From contig OZ005610.1 of the NCBI GenBank assembly GCA_963930655.1, positions 11,041,001 to 11,105,000 on the forward strand: a stretch of DNA of 64,000 bases. The letters are read 5' to 3'. Positions within the stretch are counted from its first letter, which is position 1; every line of letters begins with the position of its first letter. Position numbers and translations under genes: made by a program. The notes beneath the pieces are model-generated. The model did not search any database and was not told the origin of the DNA. It saw nothing but the letters and a program-made list of their open reading frames with translations. This document shows, piece after piece, positions 24,214 through 33,511 of this stretch. The DNA comes from Myrica gale. Taxonomy: Eukaryota > Streptophyta > Magnoliopsida > Fagales > Myricaceae.

Positions 24214-24814
24214 TAAGCGATTACTGCCCCAACAACGTTACATGCAGTTTCGAAACTTGATATCTTTGATAAAGAGAGATGATTTTACCAGTTAAACTTG
24301 TGGAAACATCACTATCCTGGTAGGCAGTCTCTTTTCAAAACTACGTTACATGCGAATTATTCCTTAGCCCTGGATTGAAATTGCGGTGCTGTATGCTGGA
24401 CTTCTTTGCCCCTAAGAATGTACATCTCTTACTTATCAAAAATAAAAAAGAATGGACTTCTTGATCGGTTAAATCATTTATAAGAATTTGAAACCTTTCA
24501 TAAGCTTTAACTGTATCGGATGTCTTGGAAAGAAAAATCTGTTAGGTTTTAGATTGTTTTTTGGGGAGGGGCTGTGGGATGCTGCTGCCAAATGATGTTG
24601 AGAACTTTAGAGAGACATCTTTTTTAGCTTTATCAAGAGATAGAGTCCTTCCTCTCGTGACCAATGTGATGAAGCCACTGAAAGGTCAAAGTGGGTCTCA
24701 ATGTGGCCCCCCAGTCAGATGGATCAGGTATGGGCTCTTTCTTTTGGCCATATATGTTTTAGAGGGTGGACTTGACAGTTCATGCATGAACAGTGAGGTT
24801 AGTACTAAGAGTAT

Positions 24815-25053
24815 GGGAGCGGATTGCCTCCGAAGGCAATCGGCTCCGGATGGCCGGATGGACGGCTGGATGCTGTCCATCCGGCCATCCAATGGTTGAG
24901 AGCCCAGGCAGGGTGCTGCCCGGGCCTTGCCCGGGCAGATGTGGGTCCCGAGCCCTACTCCTGGGCTCCCTGCTGTGGGATGTCCGGATGGACGTCCGGA
25001 TGCCGTCCATCCGGACATCCGGAACAGATTGCCTTCGGAGGCAATCCGTTCCT
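24815..25053. mobile_element. GC-rich palindromic MITE
   Basis: Outer inverted ends GGGAGCGGATTGCCTCCGAA and the complement of GGAACGGATTGCCTCCGAAG; inside are repeated self-complementary blocks such as CCGGATGGACGTCCGG. The flanks CTAAGAGTAT (24805-24814) and CTAAAAGTAT (25054-25063) match at 9 of 10, close to a Mutator-type duplication. It is much GC-richer than its surroundings. Overlapping open frames on both strands are by-products of the repeat. Confidence 0.85.
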
Positions 25054-25063
25054 CTAAAAGTAT

Positions 25064-25780
25064 ATGGCACAGAAGCAAGAAGTGAAAAATAAGATGAGTC
25101 TTCTCGGATTAATATTTGCTGACCCAAACAAAATGGAATACAATTTGCTTAGAAAAAGGGGAGGAGAATATGCTTTGTTAGTGAAGCCTCACGCAGTGCA
25201 TATTCTGTGGGACGATTTGTTAGCCTCCATTGGTATCAAGAGTGCATGGCGCATCTAAAAGCTGTTGTACCTGACGATAGTAGGCTCTTCAACCTGGTTG
25301 TTAGCTTCATTGATACTGAGACTTAATTCTCCTAAGTTGCAAAGTTGAATTGAGACACTGGGAGTTTAACGTCTGAACGCCATGAAGCTTCTGGGTCAAT
25401 TTTTCCACTGCCTGACCTCACCAGTAAGGGTGTATTCTACTAAGCGAACCAGGTCTCAATCCTCACTAACATTTTGATGCCACAGGAGCATACAAAAACT
25501 TCTAGCAGCTTAAACTCCCTAGCAATTGTTGAGCTGGAGATCAAACTCAAATGCACACCCATCCCCTACAAACGGCCAAACTTATTTCTAATATTCTTGG
25601 GTACTATAGAGGTCTGTCCTCATTTGGGGTTGGTTTTCATGCTTTTGCTGCATTCAGGAAAATGGGAAGTTCTGTGATTGGGTTCTCTTGTTTTTGCCCA
25701 TCTTGTTCACTGTATAATTTGAATAAGCGGACGCACAGAATCACACCATACACGGAATCAGAGCATCCACCACTCACGAA
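25064..25780. other. Region with unassigned coding-like traces
   Basis: A 64-codon frame from 25064 (FADPNKMEYNLLRKRGGEYA) followed by frames near 25250-25325 looks more protein-like than random, and the flank before the MITE (24561-24800) is similar. I recognise no family and no consistent exon structure. It may be a decayed gene or transposon fragment. Confidence 0.3.
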
Positions 25781-25799
25781 GTGAAAAAGCCTTCTTAGT

Positions 25800-26040
25800 T
25801 CTCAGTCGTGAGGTTTGGTGGTCGTGGCAGTTTTTGTCTCTTTTAATTTTGTTAAACCAGGTACAAATACTTGTGCGCACCATCTGGCTCATTGGGTTGC
25901 CTCTCTATTGTTATCTAGAGGCTACCCTGATGTCTCTAAGCACTTTCCTGAGTTGTTTTGGATTTTTACTGGGACTAACCCCAAGTTTGCACTTTGCCGT
26001 TTTTGAATAAAGCTGGTTGGTAGTTTTGATTAAAAAAAAA
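25800..26040 (+). pseudogene. LINE (L1-type) 3' end with RNase H-like tail and poly(A)
   Basis: The frame at 25815-26006 reads VSFNFVKPGTNTCAHHLAHW..., the pattern of the C-terminal RNase H-like domain in plant L1 LINEs (F-V-x-R/K-x-x-N-x-x-A-H-x-L-A). After the stop is a short 3' UTR with AATAAA (about 26006) and a run of nine A (26032-26040). It is a truncated, immobile copy. Confidence 0.65.
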
Positions 26041-27299
26041 GAAAATGACATTTTAGTTCCTGAGTTTTGTGCTTTTTCAATTTAGTCCTCCACTTTTAGA
26101 CTTCAAAATTTTAGTCATTGAGTATTCTTTTTTTACAAAAATATCCATCTGTGTCGTCTGTCTCTTTAACAACGTAGCCATCCACGTCAGCATACATGCC
26201 ACGTGGCATTACTGGGTTGCCAGGTAGCCATTTCACTTCAGCATACCTAAACTGCTTCGTCTGAAATTTCAAAACACAACGGTGGGTCAACACCATTTCC
26301 AGTTCCAATCTGACTATGGATTCAACGATCGAAGCAGCTTGAAACAGCCCCTGTAGAGCTGCTTGTGTTTCATCTGGGAGCGCAAACAGGTACGAGTCGT
26401 GGAAGTAGCTAAGATTTTATTCTCTATATCTTTTTCTACCAAGTATCTCTCTTTCTTTAAGAAGTTGAGTTTGGTTTGAGAACTTCTCTCACTTTAATGA
26501 ATATTGCACATGTAACTTGGAGAGTGTCGGTGTTTCAGTCATGCCCACAAAAGCAATACTTCGATATATTTTTGAAGATCTGGGTCAAAAACGATATGAT
26601 TTTATGATATCTTTGCACGCTTTTTCTACTCCATCCGACCAGAAGTGAGACATTTGTAATTTAGTTCTCTTAGACTTTCCTTCTCCAAAGCTTCGTTTTG
26701 GTGAAAAATTTCTAAAGCTCCTTTGTTGGAGACGCCCACAGTACCATTATTCTTGGGCGAGAGATCTCTCATCTCTCGTAACTTTCATACCCTTAACCCT
26801 TTGTTGTTGCCTTCTTTATTATCAAATACAGAGAGATTATTGGTCGTAAACAAAGTTGGAGCGTTGTTGAAGGAGTCATAGGTGGCTTGGCACAAATCAG
26901 CCGCACCTGAGGATGAGTTTGCAGAGAGCAGAGGTTGAGGGGATCTAAAAGTTCTTCCCAGCTGTTGCTGCCCAGGAGTTCTGGCCATGTAGGTTCAGCT
27001 GCTTCGATCGTTGAGTCCATGGTCGCAATGGCACTGGAAATGGTGTTGACCTACCGTTGCGTTTTGAAATTTCAGACGATGCACGGTAAGTACCCTGATG
27101 TGAAATGGCGACCTATCAACCCAATAATGCCACGTGACATGTACGCTGACGTGGATGAATATGCCGTTAAAGAATGAACGACAGACTGACTGAGGAATGT
27201 TTTTGTCAAAAAAATAATAATACTCAATGACTTAAATTTGAAATTATAGGACTAAATTGAAAAGTATCCAAAATTCAGTAACTAAAATGTCAATTTCTC
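26041..27299. mobile_element. Pack-MULE-like element with about 300-bp inverted arms, inserted in a LINE poly(A) tail
   Basis: Arms 26041-26345 and 26997-27299 are inverted copies (CTAAAATGTCAnTTTC at the outer ends, CAACGATCGAAGCAGCT at the inner ends). The flanks are nine A at 26032-26040 and an A run from 27300, fitting a 9-bp duplication of the LINE poly(A). Long inverted arms, 9-bp duplication and a captured host gene piece (26785-27020) are the marks of a Pack-MULE. Confidence 0.83.
26785..27020 (-). pseudogene. Captured phospholipase A1 (class II) 5' fragment
   Basis: On the minus strand, 27020-26934 reads MDSTIEAAEPTWPELLGSNS followed by WEELLDPLN, the N-terminal motif of plant DAD1-like/class-II phospholipase A1. 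After a frame break, about 26905-26850 reads DLCQATYDSFNN, the next conserved block. These enzymes release fatty acids at sn-1, but the GXSXG catalytic region is absent, so no enzyme is made. The start codon and first eight codons lie within the inverted arm and recur at 26314-26340 on the plus strand, followed by a stop. Confidence 0.75.
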
Positions 27300-29267
27300 A
27301 AAAAAAAAAAAGAATCAAGCACGGTAGCTACATATTCTGGCTGTGCTACCAAATCAGGTTTCAGTTGGGACCGTTTCAAATAGAACTTGAACAGAGCACG
27401 GCAGATGTTTAGGTTACAACAAAAATTATAGACCTGAGACACCCTCTTCAAGAACAAAAGACCATCCCTGTTTCACAATGTAAAATTTGATATAGAACTG
27501 TTACTGTTATAGGGGTACCCAAAAATCCAAATGGACAACTTAAAAATTTCCTATTGGGAGGCAGAGCCTTGTTGGTGAAGAAACATTCAAGTAATGAAAC
27601 CGTTTCTTCCGAGACCCAAAACCAAACATGGTTTAATAGCTGGCTTACACAAGAATCATTAACAAATACTTGATTTTGCCAAATGGGTAAGCATAGAAAT
27701 AGCTTACGCGTGCATATTGAAAAGCATCATCTCAAGTTCTGTACGAAATTTTGAGCTGAGAGACTTGGGTGTATAAGCTATATAGGTCTCTCGATGGTTT
27801 GATGCTGTTAAATCATAATTGTGTTGTGCGGGCTGCATCGAACAGAGTAATTATGAGGAAGCTCACACGAGGGGAGCCTTCATCCTTTTAGGTTTGTTCT
27901 TTGCTTGCGTGCCAATGTTATTGACCCAACTTACTTGATTGTTTTCTTTTGTTTTCTTTATGTATATATATAAAAGTGTTTTATTTATTGTGATAGCATC
28001 CTTTTTAAGTGTCTCGTGATAGAAGATTTTTTTATAATTTTTTACTCGAATTGTATGGTTCAATTTTAAGAGATAAGACATAATAAATTAATTTTATTAT
28101 ATTATTTATATTGTCTGAAATTTTACATAAATAAATATTAAATAATATAAGATCTACTTATTGTGTCTTATCTTTTTTTAAAAAAATTATACGTCTTTTC
28201 TCTTTAAATTGTATAGTATAATTCGTATAAAAAAATTGGAGATGATATTATTCGTGTTTTATACTGTGATGTTTGTAAACAAAATTTCTGGGTGATCAAA
28301 ATGTGATTGAGATCTGTACAACAGCTATTTGCTAGGGCCGATTGCATACTTTAATCTAAATAGCTGCATTCAGAAATTTTTTCTTCTTTTATTCATTCTG
28401 CTGTTTAGACTCTTTGTAGAATCTTTCAGGTCGATTCAGAAAAGTTGTCAGAAACGGTTTGGGGAAAGATGAAAAGGATTTTATGCTGTTAAAAGTTGTG
28501 GCTTCTGTGACAGGAAAGCAGCTTTTGGCCCCAATATCACTCACTCTGCAGTGAAACGTCATTGTGTGAGAGAGAGACGTTGGCAATTGCATTCTTATGT
28601 AGGCTGTACAGTGTCGAATGTCGATGAGCACAAACCTTGCAGTATGGTCCTGGAGAGTGTAAAGCGTGACGAGTAGTTGTTGTAGTTGTCGCAAAAGTTG
28701 GCTGCTCAAAAATAAACCCCACCCGACATTTTGATGTTAGTATGAACGTAGATGTGGGCCACATAGCATAGATGACTTGGGCCTTTCAGCACATGGACCA
28801 AGGTCGGCTGGCAAGACGTGTTGGGGAGGGTGGGAAAACGGAAGCTTGAATCTCAAGCTTTCACCCACCCAATTGGGCTAATGTTATTATTGCAGTTGTT
28901 AAAGGAAATGAGAGAGCATAATCGTTACTCATTGAAGGGGCAACCAGCAAGACAAAATAGGTGAGAAGTTATTTCCCTTTGTCTAAATCAACCCCCTTAT
29001 CATAACCCATGATCCATGTTATCTATGTAAAGCAAACACACAAGCATACACAGAGAGAGAGATCTATTTGGGTTTATTTTAGGATATCATCAAAGTTCTG
29101 GTGAAACCTAATTTTCTCGTATCAACCCTAATTCGCCAAAGCTACTGACAGCTAATTACAAAGAAAGGAGCAGATGATACGCAGAAATCTTGCAACCATT
29201 ATTCTTCCAGTTTAATTACCCTCTTTGAGTTAATTCGATTTTGATGCAGTTATTTTTCTTTTTTTGT
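27300..29267. other. Intergenic DNA, no gene recognised
   Basis: Mostly AT-rich. 28026-28235 contains inverted sequence (GAATTGTATGGTTCAATTTTAA versus the complement of TTTAAATTGTATAGTATAATTC, each next to AAGACA-AATAA) and may be a decayed MITE. The minus frames at 28389-28764 have no recognisable domain. Confidence 0.45.
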
Positions 29268-29283
29268 ATTCACGTTGATTATT

Positions 29284-29387
29284 ATTATTTTTTTAAACAA
29301 TACAGGTTATAACCTATCAAGGCAGGAGGTGGGGTATTCAAACCCCATATCGGACCCTAGTATACGGAGGAAGTGTTACTCAGTGGC
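29284..29387 (-). mobile_element. Short SINE-like insertion with 16-bp duplication
   Basis: Flanked by ATTCACGTTGATTATT (29268-29283 and 29388-29403), a perfect direct repeat of retroposon type. On the minus strand the 104-bp body contains GGTTTGAATACCCC (B-box-like) and ends in an A-rich tail. It is probably a 5'-truncated or very short tRNA SINE. Confidence 0.8.
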
Positions 29388-29710
29388 ATTCACGTTGATT
29401 ATTTATAATAGCAAAAGCTGAAGAATCCTTAGCAAAAGTCGACAAAAGGTGATACTCTGCAGACTGCACACTGCAGACTGCAGAGGTTGTTACTTTGCTC
29501 TCTCTTGGTATCTTTTAGTAAAGTTGGATAGATATCGTACTAGAACTTCTGGTAGTAAATTGTCCTTTTGTCTTTTGTGGTCCACATTTCCGTCTGATCC
29601 TATTTGGAGGAAAAACTCCATTCCCCTACCTAATTGATTAGCATTATAACTCCAACCACCCAGCCCAGACCCACCAAATAGTAGTTTGAACTTTATTCGG
29701 TAGAGGAATT

Positions 29711-30697
29711 TGTTGAAAGTGAGAGTCTCACATTGCTTAGCAATGTGGGGAGTAGGAAAATATTCGCTTATAAATATAAGCTCTTTGTAACATTTTATTT
29801 TTATAAATGAGATGTAAATAAATTCAATTGGATTTTTCCATTGGGTGTCTCATTTATCTAAAGTAAAATTTTTTTATTTCTAACATGGTATCGGAGCAAG
29901 GTTTTCGGCTTAGTCCGGTTACCTCCTGGCGACCATCCGGTTTAGTACCGGCTTTCTCCTGGCTTAGTACCAGCAATTTTTCCGGCTTAGTACCGGCTTT
30001 CTCCCGGCTTAGTACCGGCAATTTCCCGGCTTAGTACCGGCTTTCTCCCGGCATAGTACCGGCGACTTCCCGGCTCAGTACCTGCTTCTTCCCGGCTCAG
30101 TACCGGCTTCTTCCAGGCTTCGTACCGGCTTCTTCCCGGCTCAGTACCGGCAACTTTTCCGGCTCAGTACCGGCAACCTCCCGGCTCAGTATCGTGGCAA
30201 CCATCCGGCTCAGTACCGGCTTTCTCCTGGCTCAGTACCGGCATCCTCCCGGCGCAGTACCGGCTTCTTCCCGGCTTAGTACCGGCAACTTTTCCGGCTC
30301 AGTACCGGCAATCTCCCGGCTTAGTATCGGGGCAACCATCCGGCTCAGTACCGGCTTTCTCCCGGCTCAGTACCGACATCATCTCGGCGCAGTACCGACT
30401 TCCCGGCTTAGTACCGGCAATCTTTGTAATTATTTTTCTGTAATCTTTTTTTTCTGTAATTATTTTTGTAACTCCAAACTCAAGGTTTGTCGGTTTGTCC
30501 ACCTTGAGTTTGCGGGGGAGTGTTGAAAGTGAGAGTCCCACATTGCTTAGCAATGTGGGGAGTAGGAAAATATTGGCTTATAAATATAAGCTCTTTGTAA
30601 CATTTTATTTTTATAAATGAGATGTAATAAATTCATTTGTGTTTTTTCACAATTGGATGTCTCATTTATTTAAAGTAAAATTTTTTTATTTCTAACA
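29711..30697 (+). mobile_element. Complete TRIM retroelement with an internal minisatellite
   Basis: Short LTRs 29711-29885 (175 bp) and 30521-30697 (177 bp), TGTTGAAAG...TTTCTAACA, are nearly identical and flanked by perfect GAATT (29706-29710 and 30698-30702). A Met-tRNA-type primer site TGGTATCGGAGC (29886-29897) follows the 5' LTR, and the purine tract TGCGGGGGAG (30511-30520) precedes the 3' LTR. There is no gag or pol: the 635-bp interior is mostly a GC-rich tandem array (29905-30420). It must rely on proteins from other elements. The LTRs include a perfect short hairpin CACATTGCTTAGCAATGTG. Confidence 0.95.
29905..30420 (+). repeat. GC-rich minisatellite inside the TRIM, about 23 units of about 22 bp
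   Basis: The repeat consensus is CGGCTYAGTACCGGC followed by 6-9 pyrimidine-rich bases ending TCC. Most units differ at one or two positions. A higher-order period of about six units is visible: the rarer unit ...GTATCGnGGCAACCATCCGG recurs at about 30189 and 30324, with a related block near 29927. CCGGCTCAGTACCGG is itself nearly self-complementary. The unit length is not a multiple of three, so the 110-codon open frame across it is not a protein. Confidence 0.92.
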
Positions 30698-30702
30698 GAA
30701 TT

Positions 30703-31510
30703 CCTAGTGGCCCATGGCTTCTGTTTCATGAATTCCAAATACTCTTTTGAAGACTTGACTTGATGCTACACGTAAATTGTGTTTTCAAGGATTTGGGGAA
30801 AAATCATGCATTGGTATCTACCAAGCCTTGCAGTTGCAGATTGAGGTGAAGAAACGAGCTCTCAGCCATTTCTAAGCAGGGTCCACCTTGACAAGGAGTC
30901 CCGAATGGCTCGTTGTCTGAGTTGTTTGGTCATTCTTCGTCTCAACAATATCTTCTTTGCAATGTTATCCGGAGTACAGAATACCCAACTGATAATGGAG
31001 CTGGGGTGTTGTCGTGAATATGTTTGGGATTCCGATTCTTTCAAACGTGCCCAGCGCTGTCTGTATTCTGTAAGGTTAAAAACTCGAAAGCAAAACTGAA
31101 AGGGACTGCTGCATTAATTGCACAAGTGCTAGCTGCTATCCAAACAAGACCCAAGTATTTAAGTCCAGCTTCGCTTCGACGATGAGATTAAACGACGTCA
31201 TCCATCTTTGTTTTCCTAAGGTTGGCCCATCCAACTTATAGTATGCTGTTCACGAATGACTCAATTTCGCAAGGTGGGGCAAGCCAATCGGGATTTTTAA
31301 AGAAGAAATAGTTGATTTTTATGGTAAAGCATTAAGCGTCGAATGTGATGGGCAGATGTACTCGTTTAACGGTATAGGAGACAAATCCCAAACGTTAAAA
31401 ACGGACCAATAACTGGTCTATCATCCACCACCGATGGCAATTTTTTTTTACAGACTACTTACCGGGAAAGACGCATTAGTTAAAAAACCAAACCAAACCG
31501 ACAGAACTCC
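30703..31510. other. Intergenic DNA, nothing recognised
   Basis: No repeat ends and no convincing coding frame; short frames on both strands at 30862-31099 overlap each other and lack domains. Confidence 0.5.
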
Positions 31511-31716
31511 AAGGGATTTAGTTCAAGTGGCAAGGTGAGCCTTGATAAAGCTCGAAATCCCACTTGCGCAATAACCTCTTTGGCGCCACTCTCAGGGTTC
31601 ACACTAAAAGTGATTCCCCGATATGCGTGGTATGAGCAGACTACACATGTCTAAGGATTAGTCCGAGCAAAGTTCCCAATACCCAGCAATCGCAACAAAA
31701 ATAAAAATAAAAAACA
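31511..31716 (+). mobile_element. tRNA-derived SINE
   Basis: Starts near CAAGGGATTTAGTTCAAGTG with an A box TAGTTCAAGTGGCAAGG, a B-box-like GGGTTCACACTAA about 75 bp later, and an A-rich tail AACAAAAATAAAAATAAAAA. This is the usual layout of plant Pol III SINEs. No clear flanking duplication was found. Confidence 0.78.
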
Positions 31717-32611
31717 GGACGTCCGGTTCGTTATTTTGTTTTTTTATCTGGAGAACAACCATATCCGCAAAAGAGTATGAACAGCCTCATTTACTACCTT
31801 GGAATATTTTTTGTTTTTGTCCTCCAAAGTCCAAAAAGTATATCTGTCTTACTTTGTGAAAGTGACATAAATTATGCAAAAGTAAAATTCCACTGCGAGT
31901 AAGGTTTCAAAAAGTTTGGCGTTTCAGGCTTTTTCCGTTTGGATTTTCCGGCTCGTATCCATGTGTTATGTCAGGTAAAGGGTGGCCCATCATGATTCGT
32001 GTAATCATGGACGAGAAGAAGGAAAGAAAAGGGATTACACAAATACGAAAGGGAGGGAGAGAAAGAGTGAGAGTATATTATAATATATGGGTGAGAGGCA
32101 AAGGTAGCTTGAGCTTTATTGTAGCGTAGAATTAAACCAGACAAAAATCCAGCAATTACCACAGTAGTACCCGTTTCTTCATATTTAGGCCCCTACTACT
32201 TCCCCATGTGACACACATCAAGCTCTCTCTCTCTCTCTCTCTCCCCCCATGCTTCTTGTCTGATGTCTCTTTGGGTCAGTTACTGAGTTGGACAACTTTT
32301 CCAGTGAAGCTGTGAAGCAGATCTACAAGTCCTCTGTCTCTCTCTAGCTCTTTCTCTCATACGCGCATCCAAGTACGGGCTTCAAAAAAACCAGACACCT
32401 AGATCAGTTGAGGCGCTGAGAAGCTGATCATGAAGCGTTTGGATGATGGGTGCTTGAGTTCACCTTCAGTCGATTGAGGTAGAAGACCCAGCTCTTACAT
32501 CAATTCCACACTGTCGAAACTCTCTTCTTCAGTAGCGACAGATCAATTTTTGCTCTGTAACAAAGTAGAGAAATCAGAAAGAGAGTCTCTTAGTGCTTTG
32601 ATATTGGTATC
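31717..32611. promoter_or_regulatory. Upstream region and 5' leader of the DUF868 gene
   Basis: A TATA-like AT block at about 32070-32086 and a (CT)n tract at 32224-32243 precede the gene, a frequent arrangement in plant promoters and leaders. A short upstream open frame lies at 32430-32477. The transcription start is not defined by sequence alone. Confidence 0.4.
32430..32477 (+). other. Upstream ORF in the DUF868 leader (15 codons)
   Basis: ATGAAGCGTTTGGATGATGG... ends TGA at 32475-32477 and encodes MKRLDDGCLSSPSVD. It ends 134 bases before the main ATG at 32612. If transcribed it could reduce translation of the main frame. Whether it lies in the mRNA or is conserved is unknown. Confidence 0.4.
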
Positions 32612-33511
32612 ATGATAGACTTTCCTTCTTGTTTGGGTGAAAATGGTGTCCAAGTTGCTGATTCTTCGTCTTCTAGCGCAGCCAAAGCTACTCAAAATGT
32701 CGTTACCTGTGTCTACCAGCGTAAATTGCGTGGTCGTTCTTGCTTAATTACTATAACATGGACCAAGAATTTGATGGGTCAAGGCCTTAGTGTTTGGGTT
32801 GATGATTTAGCCAAAAATTGTCTTTGTAAGGTTGATATAAAACCTTGGTTATTCTCTAAGAGAAAAGGGTCTAAGAACTTAGAGATGGATTCCAGTAAAA
32901 TTGAGATTTACTGGGACTTGACGAGTGCTAAATTTGGTTCTGGGCCGGAGCCATTGGAGGGGTTTTACTTGGCTCTTGTTTTGGACCGAGAAATGGTTCT
33001 ACTCCTGGGTGACTTGAAAAAAGAGGCATACAAGAAGATTGACGCAGACCCTGTTCATTCCAATGCCATTTTCATTGCCAAGAGGGAGCACGTTTTTGGG
33101 AAGAAATTTTATGTTGCAAAGGCTCAGTTTTGCGATAAGGGGGAGATGCACGAGGTTACAATTGAGTGTGATACTGTTGGGCTTAATGACCCTTGTCTTG
33201 TGATCCGCATTGACAGTAAGACAGTCATGCAGGTCAAGAGGCTGAAGTGGAAGTTCAGGGGGAACCACACCATTTCAGTGGATGGCCTCCCAGTTGAAGT
33301 GTTTTGGGATGTCCATAATTGGCTCTTCGGCAATGCTCTGGGCAATGCGGTTTTCATGTTCCAAACATGCCTCTCGGGGGAGAAGTTGTGGACCGGCCAC
33401 TCTATTTTTGACGCCTCGGAACAAATTTGGTCATACCCTCAGCAACTCAGCAGTCCCCAATCACAAGGTCTTGGTTTCTCACTGATTTTATATGCTAGGA
33501 AGCATGAATAG
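32612..33511 (+). CDS. DUF868 family protein, single exon, intact
   Basis: Encodes 299 residues without interruption. The N-terminal 25 residues are Ser/Ala-rich; from TCVYQRKLRGRSCLITITWT (residues 32-51) the protein follows the plant-specific DUF868 family to its end. Recognisable blocks are LSVWVDDLAKNCLCKVDIKPW, IEIYWDLTSAKFGSGPEPLEGFY (split here into blocks, about residues 97-119), LVLDREMVLLLGD and VEVFWDVHNWLF. DUF868 proteins are usually 270-320 residues, so the length fits. No signal peptide or membrane segment is seen. Function is unknown. The ATG at 32612 is the first in frame and precedes the family-typical start. Confidence 0.9.
   Translation: MIDFPSCLGENGVQVADSSSSSAAKATQNVVTCVYQRKLRGRSCLITITWTKNLMGQGLSVWVDDLAKNCLCKVDIKPWLFSKRKGSKNLEMDSSKIEIYWDLTSAKFGSGPEPLEGFYLALVLDREMVLLLGDLKKEAYKKIDADPVHSNAIFIAKREHVFGKKFYVAKAQFCDKGEMHEVTIECDTVGLNDPCLVIRIDSKTVMQVKRLKWKFRGNHTISVDGLPVEVFWDVHNWLFGNALGNAVFMFQTCLSGEKLWTGHSIFDASEQIWSYPQQLSSPQSQGLGFSLILYARKHE

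Noticed and set aside
24561..25127. Several frames of 77-126 codons on both strands
   Set aside because: Most coincide with the GC-rich palindromic MITE, where self-complementarity keeps many frames open; the flanking traces could not be assigned.
28389..28764. Two minus frames of 75 and 106 codons
   Set aside because: They overlap in different frames, have no recognisable domain, and no supporting splice or family evidence.
30194..30526. 110-codon open frame in the TRIM interior
   Set aside because: It is a by-product of the 22-bp minisatellite; the unit is not a multiple of three, so the peptide does not repeat in one frame, and no domain is present.
31511..31716. Candidate tRNA gene from the A/B-box-like sequence
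   Set aside because: Box spacing is too long, there is no cloverleaf, and it ends in an A-rich tail: a SINE, not a tRNA gene.
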